DNA of 64,000 bases from Propionibacteriaceae bacterium UBA7704 (GTDB lineage Bacteria > Actinomycetota > Actinomycetes > Propionibacteriales > Propionibacteriaceae), in the NCBI GenBank assembly GCA_002482525.1, contig DLGC01000010.1, forward strand, positions 151,793 through 215,792, read 5' to 3'. A model generated the notes under the pieces. The model ran no database searches, was not told the origin of the DNA, and saw only the letters and a list, made by a program, of their open reading frames with translations. The translations under genes were made by a program, and so were the position numbers. Within the stretch, counting starts at the first letter, position 1. Each line of letters starts with the position of its first letter. This document shows positions 1-8,108 of this stretch, piece by piece.

Positions 1-510
1 CACCGTCTCGAGCACTGCTCCTTCACCCATCCCGAGCAGTTGGACCAGATGGCCGAACTCGGCATCTCACCGTCCTTCCTGATGAACCATGTCTATTTCT
101 GGGGTGACGCCTTCGTCGAGAACATCATGGGAGCGCAGAAGACCGCTCTGCTCGACCCGTTCGCCAGCGCCCGGGCCCGAGGCTTGAGGGTCAGCATGCA
201 CAGCGACTACACGGTGACCGACTTCCTGCCGTTCCGCGAGATCCAAACCGCCGTCACCCGCCGCACCCGTGGCAGCGGTCAGGTGATCAATGCCTCAGAG
301 CGGGTCTCGGCTTCGGAGGCACTGCGCGCCAAGACCATCGACGCCGCCTGGCAGACCCACAGCGACGATGTGGCTGGAACCATCGAGGTCGGCAAGTTCG
401 CCGACCTGGTGCACCTCGATGTCGACCCGCTCGCGGTGGCCTCCGACGCGATCGCACAAACCTCGGTCCTGCGAACCTTCGTAGGCGGGAAAGCCGTCTA
501 CACCCGGTGA
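1..510 (+). CDS. Amidohydrolase family protein (YtcJ/amidohydrolase 3 type), C-terminal part
   Basis: The reading frame is open from base 1, so the gene begins before the window; 169 codons of the C-terminal part are visible. The first residues, HRLEHCSF, match the Arg-Leu-Glu-His block of amidohydrolase 3 (YtcJ-like) metal-dependent hydrolases. A later MHSDYTV segment carries the Asp expected near the metal site, and the tail GTIEVGKFADLVHLDVDP is the usual closing beta-strand motif before a short end. Family members hydrolyse amide or related bonds with one or two bound metal ions, usually in the cytoplasm. The substrate cannot be told from this fragment. The next gene lies on the other strand and converges on it with 22 bases between the stops. 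Confidence 0.88.
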   Translation, partial: HRLEHCSFTHPEQLDQMAELGISPSFLMNHVYFWGDAFVENIMGAQKTALLDPFASARARGLRVSMHSDYTVTDFLPFREIQTAVTRRTRGSGQVINASERVSASEALRAKTIDAAWQTHSDDVAGTIEVGKFADLVHLDVDPLAVASDAIAQTSVLRTFVGGKAVYTR

Positions 511-532
511 GGCGTCACCGGCCAGCAGCGCC

Positions 533-1810
533 TCAGTAGCGCAGCAGCAGGTAGGGCGTGGCGATCGCCAAGGTGACCACAGCCACGACCAAGCCGTAGC
601 GGGTGAACTCCCAGAACGAGATCGGGTGCCCATTGCGTTTGGCGATTCCGGCGACCACCACATTGGCGCTGGCGCCGATGGCCGTGGCATTGCCACCGAG
701 GTCGGCACCGAGCACCAGTGCCCACCACAGGCCGTCCTGACCGGCGTACTGGCCACCCGGGGCGACCAACTCGGACACCACCGGCGTCATGGTCGCCACG
801 AACGGAATGTTGTCCACGATGGCCGACAGCGTCGCCGACCCCCACAGCAACACCATCATCGCTGTCGGCACACTGTTGTTGGTGGCCTCCACCAGCAGAT
901 TCGCCAGTTGATCGATCACCCCGACCTTCACCAGCGAACCGACCAGAATGAACAGACCTGCGAAGAACAGCAGCGTCTCCCACTCGACGTCGGCCAGGTA
1001 GGTCTTGGGACGCAGTCCGCTGATCGCGATCAGGATCCCGGCCCCCAACAACGCAACCACAGACGGCTCGAGGTGGAGCACGCCATGAAGGGTGAACCCG
1101 GCCAGCACCAGAGCCAGCACGATCAGGCTCTTCACCAGCAGCGGGCGGTCCCGGATCGCTTCCTTCTCGTCCAAGGTCATCACCTGGGCGACCTGTTCGG
1201 GATCGGCGACGAAATCCTTGCGGAACAACAGCCGAGACAGAGCCACGAAAGCGACCAGCATGACGACCACGATCGGGCCGAGATTGATCAGGAAGTCGTT
1301 GAACCCGAGCCCGGATTTGCTGGCCACGATCAAGTTGGGCGGATCGCCGACCAAGGTGGCGGTACCGCCGATGTTGGACGCCAACGCCTCTGCGATGAGG
1401 AACGGGATCGGGCGCACCCCGATACGTTCACAGACCAGCAAAGTCACCGGTGCGATCAGCAGCACCGTCGTCACATTGTCCAGACCCGCTGAGGCCACTG
1501 CGGTGATCAACGACAGCAGCGCCATCACTCGAAATGGACGTCCTTTGGCCTTCTTGGTGGCCCAGATGGCCACATACTCGAACACGCCGGTCAGCTTCAG
1601 TACCCCGACGATCACCATCATGCCGAACAGCAGGAAGATGACATTCCAGTCGATCCCGGTCTCGGTGGAATAGAAGGCATCCTCGGTCGTCACCGCACCT
1701 ACGGCCAGAATGATGCCGGCCCCGGCCAGCACTGCGGCCACTCGATTGACCTTCTCGCTCGCGATCAGCACATAGACGATGCCGAAGACGACGATGGAAA
1801 AGACCATCAC
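533..1810 (-). CDS. SLC13/ArsB-NhaD family ion permease
   Basis: The 425-residue protein is almost entirely hydrophobic, with about 11-12 predicted membrane segments. Two similar halves each carry a re-entrant signature: ASNIGGTATLVGDPPN near residue 145 and DLGGNATAIGASANV near residue 375. These mark the ArsB/NhaD branch of the ion transporter superfamily, whose members move arsenite, Na+/H+ or dicarboxylates; the substrate is not evident and no arsenic genes are nearby. The GTG start overlaps the stop of the upstream CBS-domain gene (GTGA), so the two are probably co-translated, and the CBS protein may gate or sense for the permease. An ATG follows the GTG directly and could be the true start. 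Confidence 0.85.
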   Translation of the reverse strand: MMVFSIVVFGIVYVLIASEKVNRVAAVLAGAGIILAVGAVTTEDAFYSTETGIDWNVIFLLFGMMVIVGVLKLTGVFEYVAIWATKKAKGRPFRVMALLSLITAVASAGLDNVTTVLLIAPVTLLVCERIGVRPIPFLIAEALASNIGGTATLVGDPPNLIVASKSGLGFNDFLINLGPIVVVMLVAFVALSRLLFRKDFVADPEQVAQVMTLDEKEAIRDRPLLVKSLIVLALVLAGFTLHGVLHLEPSVVALLGAGILIAISGLRPKTYLADVEWETLLFFAGLFILVGSLVKVGVIDQLANLLVEATNNSVPTAMMVLLWGSATLSAIVDNIPFVATMTPVVSELVAPGGQYAGQDGLWWALVLGADLGGNATAIGASANVVVAGIAKRNGHPISFWEFTRYGLVVAVVTLAIATPYLLLRY

Positions 1811-2256
1811 TGCGAATCACCCAAGACCGTCTCCAAGAGGCGACTGGCGGTGATCACACCGAGAATCTCGCCGCCGTCCATGACGACGGCCAGTGGGCTG
1901 CTCAGCCGCGCCATGATCGCAGCCACTTCCAGTACCGTGTCGTCGCTGTTGAGCACCGGCAGTTCGTCAGGTTCCCTGGGCAACAACGAGGCAACCGTGG
2001 CGCGTTGCAGCCGTTCGGCGATCTTGGCCGACGGCTCCTCGCCCATCACACCGGCCAGGTTCGGATCGTCCTGCACATAGTCGGGAACCATGAACTGCAC
2101 GACCTGGGACGCCGACAACACCGCCGACGGGGCACCATCGCGACCGATCACCACCAAGCCCGGACGGCGCTCTCGAGCGATCATTCGAGCAGCATCCAAA
2201 GCTGAGGTCTCGGCCTGAATGACCGGATAGGGTTCGGCGATCTCATGGGCATGCAT
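1807..2256 (-). CDS. CBS-domain protein
   Basis: This is a 149-residue soluble protein with two CBS motifs, residues about 8-60 and 90-145. It ends with the typical strand pattern SPLAVVMDGGEILGVITASRL. CBS pairs bind adenosyl ligands such as AMP, ATP or SAM and regulate partner proteins. The ATG is preceded by AAGGAG six bases away. The gene overlaps the start of the ion permease by four bases, so the natural inference is that it regulates or senses for that transporter. No DNA-binding or enzymatic domain is attached. Confidence 0.85.
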   Translation of the reverse strand: MHAHEIAEPYPVIQAETSALDAARMIARERRPGLVVIGRDGAPSAVLSASQVVQFMVPDYVQDDPNLAGVMGEEPSAKIAERLQRATVASLLPREPDELPVLNSDDTVLEVAAIMARLSSPLAVVMDGGEILGVITASRLLETVLGDSQ

Positions 2257-2452
2257 GGCAGGCTCCTTCGCGCATCGTCGCAGTGGATTCCGACGGCCTC
2301 GTGGTCACGGAGCCCTCCCATCGTCAGCATCCGTGGTGCTGTTGCACCCGCAGGATGGTCGACCAGGCTTCCCGACACTCCGAGTTTCGATCTTAGACCC
2401 CTACCGGCTCACTTCCGCGTGCCGCCCAAGGCAGCACCGTCGCCCAACAACC

Positions 2453-2488
2453 ACGATGCCGCCTCCCGAGTAAGGGAGGCGGCATCGT
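2453..2488 (-). terminator. Hairpin terminator after the PAS gene
   Basis: A perfect 15-bp inverted repeat (2453-2467 with 2474-2488) with a 6-base loop lies 16 bases beyond the stop of the PAS-domain gene. There is no clear U-tract, as is usual for actinobacterial intrinsic terminators. The rest of the 2257-2504 interval shows no further gene. Confidence 0.8.
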
Positions 2489-2504
2489 AGTGTGGGAAAG
2501 CGAA

Positions 2505-3944
2505 CTACTTCGCCAACGCGTATCGCGGACGGTGGGACTGATGGGACTCCATCAGGGTGCGCAGCTTCTCGGTCTCGGCCTCGACTGCGGCGGTGTCCAG
2601 CGGGACGGCGATCCGGCGGCATTCGTCGGAAAGCGAACCGAGGAGATCAATATCGGCCTGGGTGCGATCCACCTGGGCAGAAATGGTGTCGACCATCTCC
2701 ATGAAGGTGTTCGACGAGCGGTCCGCGCGGGAGAGCCACTCGCGGATCATGGTCTGCGGAAGATCCAGCAGGTCGCGCAGCGTGGAAATGCGATCGGCTG
2801 CTGCGGCGGCCAGTGCTGCATTGTGCTGGGTGCCTTCGCTGGCCGAGGCCAGCCCCTCGTCCAGCGCGCGGCCCAGTTGGCCGATGGCCGGACGGGCCTC
2901 TTCAGAGCCGGGAACGTTGTCGATGATCTCAACAACAAACTGCCCCACGGTGAAGTTGTGCAGCACGGCGAGGGCGATACGGAAGCGGGTCTGCGCACAG
3001 CTACGGCGCAACTCATCGAGTTGTTCCAGCAGTTCGGTGACAATTCCAGCGACCTCTGGGGCCATCTGCGCCCATACCCGCAGGTACACCATTGCGGAGG
3101 AGAAGAAGCCCTCGGCGTCATTCTCGTTGATCTGATCGGCGACCTTGGCGTTGGCTTCCATGGTCTCGCTGAACTGCGGAGCTGCCGCCAGCAGGGCGTC
3201 GGCTACCCGCTGCAGATCGTCAAGACTGTGCACCCACTCGCGCAGAGCAGTGTCGATGCGCATCGCAACGCCGAGCATGTCGGCCATGTCTCCGGTCGCC
3301 AGCGGACGCTTCGCGATTCCGCTGGACTGCTCCAGGCAGGCCTCGACCTCAGCCGGCAGTGCCTTCCAGATGAACTCCTCATAGGAGGGGATTCCGGCGC
3401 CCACCAACAGCTCACCGAGCTTCTCGGCACCGACCACGGCGGCCTCGTGCGGATTCCAGCCCTTCTCCTGCAACTCCAACTCCATCGGACGCACCGCGCC
3501 GTAGAGGGAGAAGGCAGCGTCGTGCAGCCCGTCCACGAAGGGGCGGGTACGCACCGACAGATAGTCGTCGCCTAGCGGCGTGATCGTGGCGAAGACACCA
3601 TAGGTACTGCCGTCGGCGGCCAAGTTGTCCACGTAGGCGCAGAACGGCTGTCCGGCCTCGATCGTGTCCCACATCAGCAGGAAGGCTCCACCGGGCATGA
3701 CCGGATGACGGATCAGGTTGTGCGGGGCACCCACCAACTGATCCCGGGAGTACCGGGAAAGCTTGACGAACACGGAGTTCGCCTGGTCGATAATTCCGCG
3801 CGCGTCGGTCGTAGAGAAGAAGAGCTCGTCGACCCCAACCTCATGTCGGGCACCAGTTGGCACCACTTTCGCTTGTGTTCCCACCCCGGCATTCTTGCAC
3901 CCGCAGAGGCATTCAGGCCTCACTTTGAGCGCTTTACGTTTCAT
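2505..3944 (-). CDS. PAS-domain sensory protein with long helical C-terminus
   Basis: A 479-residue protein with no membrane segment. Residues about 40-155 form a PAS fold of the Aer/redox-sensor type (ITD-like start, then NLIRHPVMPGG, the RHPxMP block typical of Aer-like PAS domains). The remaining 320 residues are predicted to be mostly alpha-helical, with a run of Ala/Glu-rich heptads, resembling the signalling part of a soluble chemoreceptor, although I do not see the highly conserved MCP hairpin tip. It may sense redox state or a cytoplasmic ligand. The first ATG lacks a good ribosome site, so a GTG about 28-36 codons further in could be the true start. Its upstream region shares a sequence element with the pilA upstream region. 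No che genes are in the window. Confidence 0.75.
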   Translation of the reverse strand: MKRKALKVRPECLCGCKNAGVGTQAKVVPTGARHEVGVDELFFSTTDARGIIDQANSVFVKLSRYSRDQLVGAPHNLIRHPVMPGGAFLLMWDTIEAGQPFCAYVDNLAADGSTYGVFATITPLGDDYLSVRTRPFVDGLHDAAFSLYGAVRPMELELQEKGWNPHEAAVVGAEKLGELLVGAGIPSYEEFIWKALPAEVEACLEQSSGIAKRPLATGDMADMLGVAMRIDTALREWVHSLDDLQRVADALLAAAPQFSETMEANAKVADQINENDAEGFFSSAMVYLRVWAQMAPEVAGIVTELLEQLDELRRSCAQTRFRIALAVLHNFTVGQFVVEIIDNVPGSEEARPAIGQLGRALDEGLASASEGTQHNAALAAAAADRISTLRDLLDLPQTMIREWLSRADRSSNTFMEMVDTISAQVDRTQADIDLLGSLSDECRRIAVPLDTAAVEAETEKLRTLMESHQSHRPRYALAK

Positions 3945-3977
3945 TAGTCTGCAGATTGGGTTGAGACCGCGCTGTAA

Positions 3978-4021
3978 GTCCCCCGCATGGGGTGCTTCCC
4001 CTTGTCACCCGTGGGAGGGAC
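3978..4021 (-). promoter_or_regulatory. Conserved upstream element shared with pilA
   Basis: Between the PAS gene and thiQ lies a G/C-run hairpin (CCCCCGCATGGGG on the plus strand) followed 10-20 bases later by TTGTCACCC, six bases, then GGGAC. The same two parts, in the same order, occur at 29714-29770 upstream of pilA. It is 34 bases or more upstream of the PAS start codon. It could be a protein operator or a structured leader RNA; its function is inferred only from the recurrence. Confidence 0.45.
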
Positions 4022-4162
4022 GCCCTAGGACGGTTCTTAATTTTTCCTGATAATCAGTCAGGAATTGCTCAGGAGCCTTGCGGATTTGTCTGTCATTCAC
4101 GACAGCCGACATATCCGCTCGAGGTCGAAACCGGGCACCAGCAACGGCCACCGAGGTCATCG

Positions 4163-5149
4163 CTAACCCCGCGGCGAGCTCAACAAAGCGCACCCAGCGG
4201 GATCGAGGCGCACCCGCCACCGATCCGGGGGATCAACGACTCCGCGAACCCGCAGCCATCCCGATTGACCCGACGGCAGCTCGATCTCGAACACCGTCTC
4301 CCCTCGTCCGGCACTGAATCCATTCACTGCCACCGCCACTCCGGCAGGATCCGGCACAATCGCGTCCGGCCCCACCGCAATCACCGCATCGGGGGCAGCA
4401 GACCAGCCCAAGGCCACCGCCTCAGCGGTACTCAAGAAAGGCCGATAGCCCAAGAACTCCGCGACCTCACGACTATCCGGATGCCGCCACAGCCGGGAGG
4501 GCGCATCGAGCTGCAGCAGGCGACCCTGTTTCACCACGGCCACGCGATCCGCAATGGCAAAAGCCTCGTCCTGATCGTGAGTCACGTACAACGCCGGAGT
4601 GCCCGTAGCTCGCAGTCCGCCGGCCAACACCTCAGCGAGATGCTCTCGCATGCCCACATCCAGCGCCGACAACGGCTCATCCAACAGCAACAGCCGCGGT
4701 TCGGCGGCGAGGCTACGCGCCAACGCCACCCGCTGCGCTTGCCCACCGGAAAGCTCGGTGATGGCACGCTCCTGATAGCCGGGCAGCCCCACCAGTTGCA
4801 GGAGTTCGGCGACGCGACGCTCACGCTCGCCGCGGCGACGCTTGTAGAGCGCGTAGCCGACATTGGCGCCCACATTCAGATGCGGGAACAGTTGACCGTC
4901 CTGGAACATGACGGCGAAACCGCGCTTATGAGTCGGCACCATGGCCTGGTCCACGCCGTCCCACCTCACGGCACCGGAGACCAGCGGTTCCAGACCGGCA
5001 ACGGCCCGCAGCAGCGACGACTTCCCCGAACCGGAGGCACCGATCACCGCAACGATCTCGCCGGGCGCAACGTTCAGACTGAGCCGGTCCACAGCAATGG
5101 TGTCGCCATACCGCACCACTGCCTGGTCCACTGTGAGCCCGCTCACCAT
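4163..5149 (-). CDS. thiQ: Thiamine ABC transporter ATP-binding protein
   Basis: An ABC ATPase with Walker A GASGSGKSS, Q-loop MFQDGQLFPH, signature LSGGQAQR and Walker B LLLLDEPLSALD, all in the first 170 residues. The protein is about 328 residues, some 90 longer than E. coli ThiQ. The extra C-terminal part (from about residue 235) looks like a beta-rich TOBE-type regulatory domain. The start is set at the ATG at 5149, preceded by AAGGAG eight bases upstream and overlapping the thiP stop; an in-frame ATG at 5176 lies further inside thiP. It energises uptake through ThiP. Assignment to thiamine rests on the TPP riboswitch ahead of the operon. Confidence 0.88.
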   Translation of the reverse strand: MVSGLTVDQAVVRYGDTIAVDRLSLNVAPGEIVAVIGASGSGKSSLLRAVAGLEPLVSGAVRWDGVDQAMVPTHKRGFAVMFQDGQLFPHLNVGANVGYALYKRRRGERERRVAELLQLVGLPGYQERAITELSGGQAQRVALARSLAAEPRLLLLDEPLSALDVGMREHLAEVLAGGLRATGTPALYVTHDQDEAFAIADRVAVVKQGRLLQLDAPSRLWRHPDSREVAEFLGYRPFLSTAEAVALGWSAAPDAVIAVGPDAIVPDPAGVAVAVNGFSAGRGETVFEIELPSGQSGWLRVRGVVDPPDRWRVRLDPAGCALLSSPRG

Positions 5150-6846
5150 GCCCTGCTCTCCTTGGGTCCGATCCACTCGGCCACCGCCATCACCGAAGCC
5201 GTCAGGACGGCCAGTATCACCGAAGCAGCCAAAGCCATGCCCTGATTGTCCACACCGGGTCGACCGATCAAGTGGAAGATCTCCACCGGCAACGTCGGCC
5301 GATCCGGCCGGGCCAGAAAGGTGGTCGCTCCGAATTCACCCAGACTGGTGGCGAAAGCGAACCCGATCGCCAGGCCGAAGCCGCGCCAGGCCAGCGGTGC
5401 ATCGATGCTGGTCACCAGCCGCAACGGCGAGGCCCCCAAAGTGGCGGCAGCCTGGTGCAGCCGCGGATCGATGGCGCGCAGCGTCGGCAACAGACTGCGG
5501 ACCACCAGCGGCAGCGCCACGATCGCCTGGGCGATCGGGATCAGGATCCAGCTTGATCGCAGATCCAGCGGCGGCCGATTCAAGGTGATCAGAAAACCGA
5601 AACCCACCGTGACCGCAGACACTCCCAGCGGCAGCATGAAGGCGGCGTCCGCGCTGCGCAGCACTCGGCGTCCCACCACCGATGCTGGACGCCGCGACAG
5701 CAGATAGCTGACCATGCCGCCCAAAACCAACGCGATCATCGTGGCCACGGCGGCGGTCTGCAGCGATGTCAGAGTGGCCTGCCACACCGTAGGCAGACCC
5801 GTTCCGGTGACAGCGAACAGCAGCACGTAGTTGCCCAGACCGACTCCAGTCGCGGTCTGCAATGAGCGCACCACCAGCGCACTCATCGGCAATGCCAACA
5901 GCACCACGATCACCGCTGCGGTGATCAGCACCGACGGCAGGTCACCGACCCGCAGCCGATGATCGGTAGGACGCCCCGCCAGCCGCAAGGCACGCTCCTG
6001 GCGGTGCCGCGTGGCATCGGCGACCAGCAGCGAGATGCCCACCACCACCAGCTGCAGAATCGACAGCGCAGCGGCTGCCGGCAGATCCAGCAATTGAGTG
6101 GTCTGGTACCAGATCTCGGTTTCGATAGTCCCCCAACTCTGATCGGCGAGAACCAGCACCACACCAAAAGCCGCGGCACAGAAGAGAAAGGTCAGTGCCG
6201 CCGCTGAAGCGATGGCGGGGGCCAACGCGGGCATGGTCACACTCCACCACACCCGTGGCCGCGAGGCGCCCAGGCTCCGGGCCGCTTGAGCAGTGCGGGG
6301 ATCAAGCCGCGCCCACAGCACCCCCACGGTGCGCACCACCACCGAATAGTTGAAGAAAACCAAGGCGGCGATCAGCGCCGGGAAGCTGGCGTCCCAGCCC
6401 AGAAAGCCCAACGGCCCGCCGGTGTCGAGCAACGAGCGGAACGCCACCCCCACCACCACCGAGGGCAGCACGAAAGGAATGGACACCACGGCACGCAGCG
6501 CCCGGCGTCCCGGAAACCGGGTGCGGTAGAGCAGATAGGCCCCGGGAAGACCCAACAACACCGCCACTACGGTGGCCACCACCGACTGGGCAAGGGTTTG
6601 GCTGACGATACGCCAGGTGCGTGGCGCGGCGAGCACTTCGCTGACGCCATTGAGGCTGAAACCACTGGCGTCGAAGAAACCGCGGGCCAGCAGAGCGGTG
6701 ACCGGCCAGACGAAGAAGATGAGGAGGAAGGCGAGCGGCACCACCGCCACTGCCGCCCACAGCCAGGCCTTAGTCCGTTGCCGCCGGCGCACTGCTGCTG
6801 CCGGCGCGATGACGCCGACAGCAGCAGTGCGGGGCAGTTTGTGCAT
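5143..6846 (-). CDS. thiP: Thiamine ABC transporter permease (double-domain)
   Basis: A 567-residue membrane protein with about 12 helices arranged as two binding-protein-dependent permease units. Each unit has its coupling loop (near residues 190-210, AAQAARSLGASRPR, and 455-475, HQAAATLGASPLR). This two-in-one layout is typical of ThiP and of ferric-iron FbpB permeases. Nine bases separate it from thiB, and it overlaps thiQ, so the three genes form one transcription unit. Together with ThiB (capture) and ThiQ (ATPase) it imports thiamine, thiamine monophosphate or TPP across the cytoplasmic membrane. The N-terminal 30 residues are basic and cytoplasmic. Confidence 0.88.
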   Translation of the reverse strand: MHKLPRTAAVGVIAPAAAVRRRQRTKAWLWAAVAVVPLAFLLIFFVWPVTALLARGFFDASGFSLNGVSEVLAAPRTWRIVSQTLAQSVVATVVAVLLGLPGAYLLYRTRFPGRRALRAVVSIPFVLPSVVVGVAFRSLLDTGGPLGFLGWDASFPALIAALVFFNYSVVVRTVGVLWARLDPRTAQAARSLGASRPRVWWSVTMPALAPAIASAAALTFLFCAAAFGVVLVLADQSWGTIETEIWYQTTQLLDLPAAAALSILQLVVVGISLLVADATRHRQERALRLAGRPTDHRLRVGDLPSVLITAAVIVVLLALPMSALVVRSLQTATGVGLGNYVLLFAVTGTGLPTVWQATLTSLQTAAVATMIALVLGGMVSYLLSRRPASVVGRRVLRSADAAFMLPLGVSAVTVGFGFLITLNRPPLDLRSSWILIPIAQAIVALPLVVRSLLPTLRAIDPRLHQAAATLGASPLRLVTSIDAPLAWRGFGLAIGFAFATSLGEFGATTFLARPDRPTLPVEIFHLIGRPGVDNQGMALAASVILAVLTASVMAVAEWIGPKESRAW

Positions 6847-6855
6847 GGTGAGCGA

Positions 6856-7899
6856 TCAGCCGATGACCGTGGCGGTCCAGGCCTTGATCCACTCCGTGCG
6901 ACCGGCGTTGATGTCGGCGATCGGGAGGGTCAGCGGCTTGTCTACCTTGGCAGCGTAGGTTGCCCACGCGTCAGGCAGTGCCACAGCGGAATCCACCGGG
7001 TACATGTACATCTGTTCGGGAATCTGCGCCTGAACCTGCTCACTGAGCAGGAAGTCGATGAACTTCTGCGCCCCCACCGCGTTCTGGGCGCCGGCGATGA
7101 CCCCGGCGTATTCGACCTGGCCAAAGCAGGTATCGGTGAGCACCACAGCCTTCGGCGAATCGACCGGCGAGGACGAGTAGGACACCATCAGCGGGTAGCT
7201 GCCCTTGCTGGAAGCGGTGAAGTCGTTGGCGTAGGCGTCACTCCAGCCGCCGACGATCTTGACGCCATTGGCTTTCAGTGCCGACCAATAATCGAGGTAA
7301 CCCGATTCGCCTTTGTCGGCAATTGTGGCCATCAGGAAGGCGAGGCCCGGTGAGGAACTGGCCGGGTTCAGCGCTACGAGTTGACCCTGGTATTCGGGCT
7401 TGGCGAGATCGTCCAGGGTTTTGGGAACGGCCAGTCCTTTGGCCTTGTACCAGGACGCATCGGCATTCACACACACCTCGCCTCGATCGATCGGGGTGAG
7501 CTGCGGTGCGGTGCCCAGTTCGTAGTCCGTCGCCGATTCCGGCAGTACCGCTGAGGTGTAATCGCTGAGGATGCCCGCTTCCAGGGCCCGTCCCGCGAAG
7601 GTGTTGTCGATGCCATAGACCACATCACCCATCGGTGAATCCTTGGTCAGCACCAACTGGTTGACCACGACTCCGGCGTCGCCGGGGGCGACATACTTCA
7701 CGTCATACCCGGTCTCGGCGGCGAATGCATCCAGAGTGCTCTGGTCGAGATGGAACGAGTCGTGGGTCACCACGGTCAACGTCTTGGACTCGGTCAGAGC
7801 GGTGGCCGACGGTGTCGGCGCAGCCGAACAGCCCGCCATCAGCACAGCCGCGGTGGCCAACCCTGCGACAGCCCAACGGGGCACGGACATTGCGAACAT
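6856..7899 (-). CDS. thiB: Thiamine-binding lipoprotein of the ABC transporter
   Basis: The 347-residue product begins with a lipoprotein signal (hydrophobic stretch, then the lipobox LMAGC at residues 20-24), so the mature protein is lipid-anchored on the outer face of the membrane. The rest is a periplasmic-binding-protein fold of the ThiB/Fbp family, with the opening strand LTVVTHDSF at about residue 40 and VYGIDNTFAGRALEAG near 110. Start ATG at 7899 is preceded by GGAGG seven bases upstream. It is the first gene of thiBPQ and lies directly behind a TPP riboswitch, which strongly supports thiamine (or a thiamine precursor or phosphate) as ligand rather than iron or polyamine. Confidence 0.92.
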   Translation of the reverse strand: MFAMSVPRWAVAGLATAAVLMAGCSAAPTPSATALTESKTLTVVTHDSFHLDQSTLDAFAAETGYDVKYVAPGDAGVVVNQLVLTKDSPMGDVVYGIDNTFAGRALEAGILSDYTSAVLPESATDYELGTAPQLTPIDRGEVCVNADASWYKAKGLAVPKTLDDLAKPEYQGQLVALNPASSSPGLAFLMATIADKGESGYLDYWSALKANGVKIVGGWSDAYANDFTASSKGSYPLMVSYSSSPVDSPKAVVLTDTCFGQVEYAGVIAGAQNAVGAQKFIDFLLSEQVQAQIPEQMYMYPVDSAVALPDAWATYAAKVDKPLTLPIADINAGRTEWIKAWTATVIG

Positions 7900-7926
7900 T
7901 GCTTCTCCTCCAAAATGCTCGGAGGG

Positions 7927-7946
7927 CTCAGGAAAATGATCCTGAG
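7927..7946 (-). promoter_or_regulatory. thiB: Expression-platform hairpin of the TPP riboswitch
   Basis: A perfect 7-bp hairpin (7927-7933 with 7940-7946, 6-base loop) sits between the aptamer and the thiB ribosome-binding site. It is well placed to be part of the switching element that hides or exposes the GGAGG at about 7907-7911. No U-tract follows, so control of translation seems more likely than attenuation. Confidence 0.5.
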
Positions 7947-7956
7947 GAGATTTCCC

Positions 7957-8044
7957 GACTCCCTACGCCGGTGCTAGCCGGATCAGGTTCGAGGGTCTGC
8001 GGCTTACCGCACTCTCAGCGCCCGGTGGCGCTCCCCTGTCTGAG
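7957..8044 (-). ncRNA. TPP (THI-element) riboswitch
   Basis: Read on the minus strand, the segment shows the THI-box landmarks in order: GGGGAGC, a P2/P3 arm ending in CTGAGAG, then GACCCTCGAACCTGATCCGG and finally CACCGGCGTAGGGA. These match the conserved TPP-binding pyrimidine and pyrophosphate sensor loops almost letter for letter. It lies 58 bases upstream of thiB, so binding of thiamine pyrophosphate should reduce expression of the thiBPQ uptake operon. Confidence 0.96.
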
Positions 8045-8108
8045 GGGTGAGGCTACCACGCCGTCGACACCACTCGGCAGCGCCGACGACTTGTGCCAGT
8101 CTTTTCCC

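Noticed and set aside
2490..3575. A 361-codon plus-strand frame opposite the PAS gene
   Set aside because: It is antisense to a gene with a recognisable PAS domain and shows no domain of its own.
3992..5245. A 417-codon plus-strand frame opposite thiQ
   Set aside because: It lies antisense to thiQ, which has all ABC motifs; its product is Gln/Arg/His-rich, typical of a shadow frame in GC-rich DNA.
4163..7899. Iron or polyamine ABC transporter
   Set aside because: The permease layout would also fit iron transport, but the TPP riboswitch directly upstream points to thiamine.
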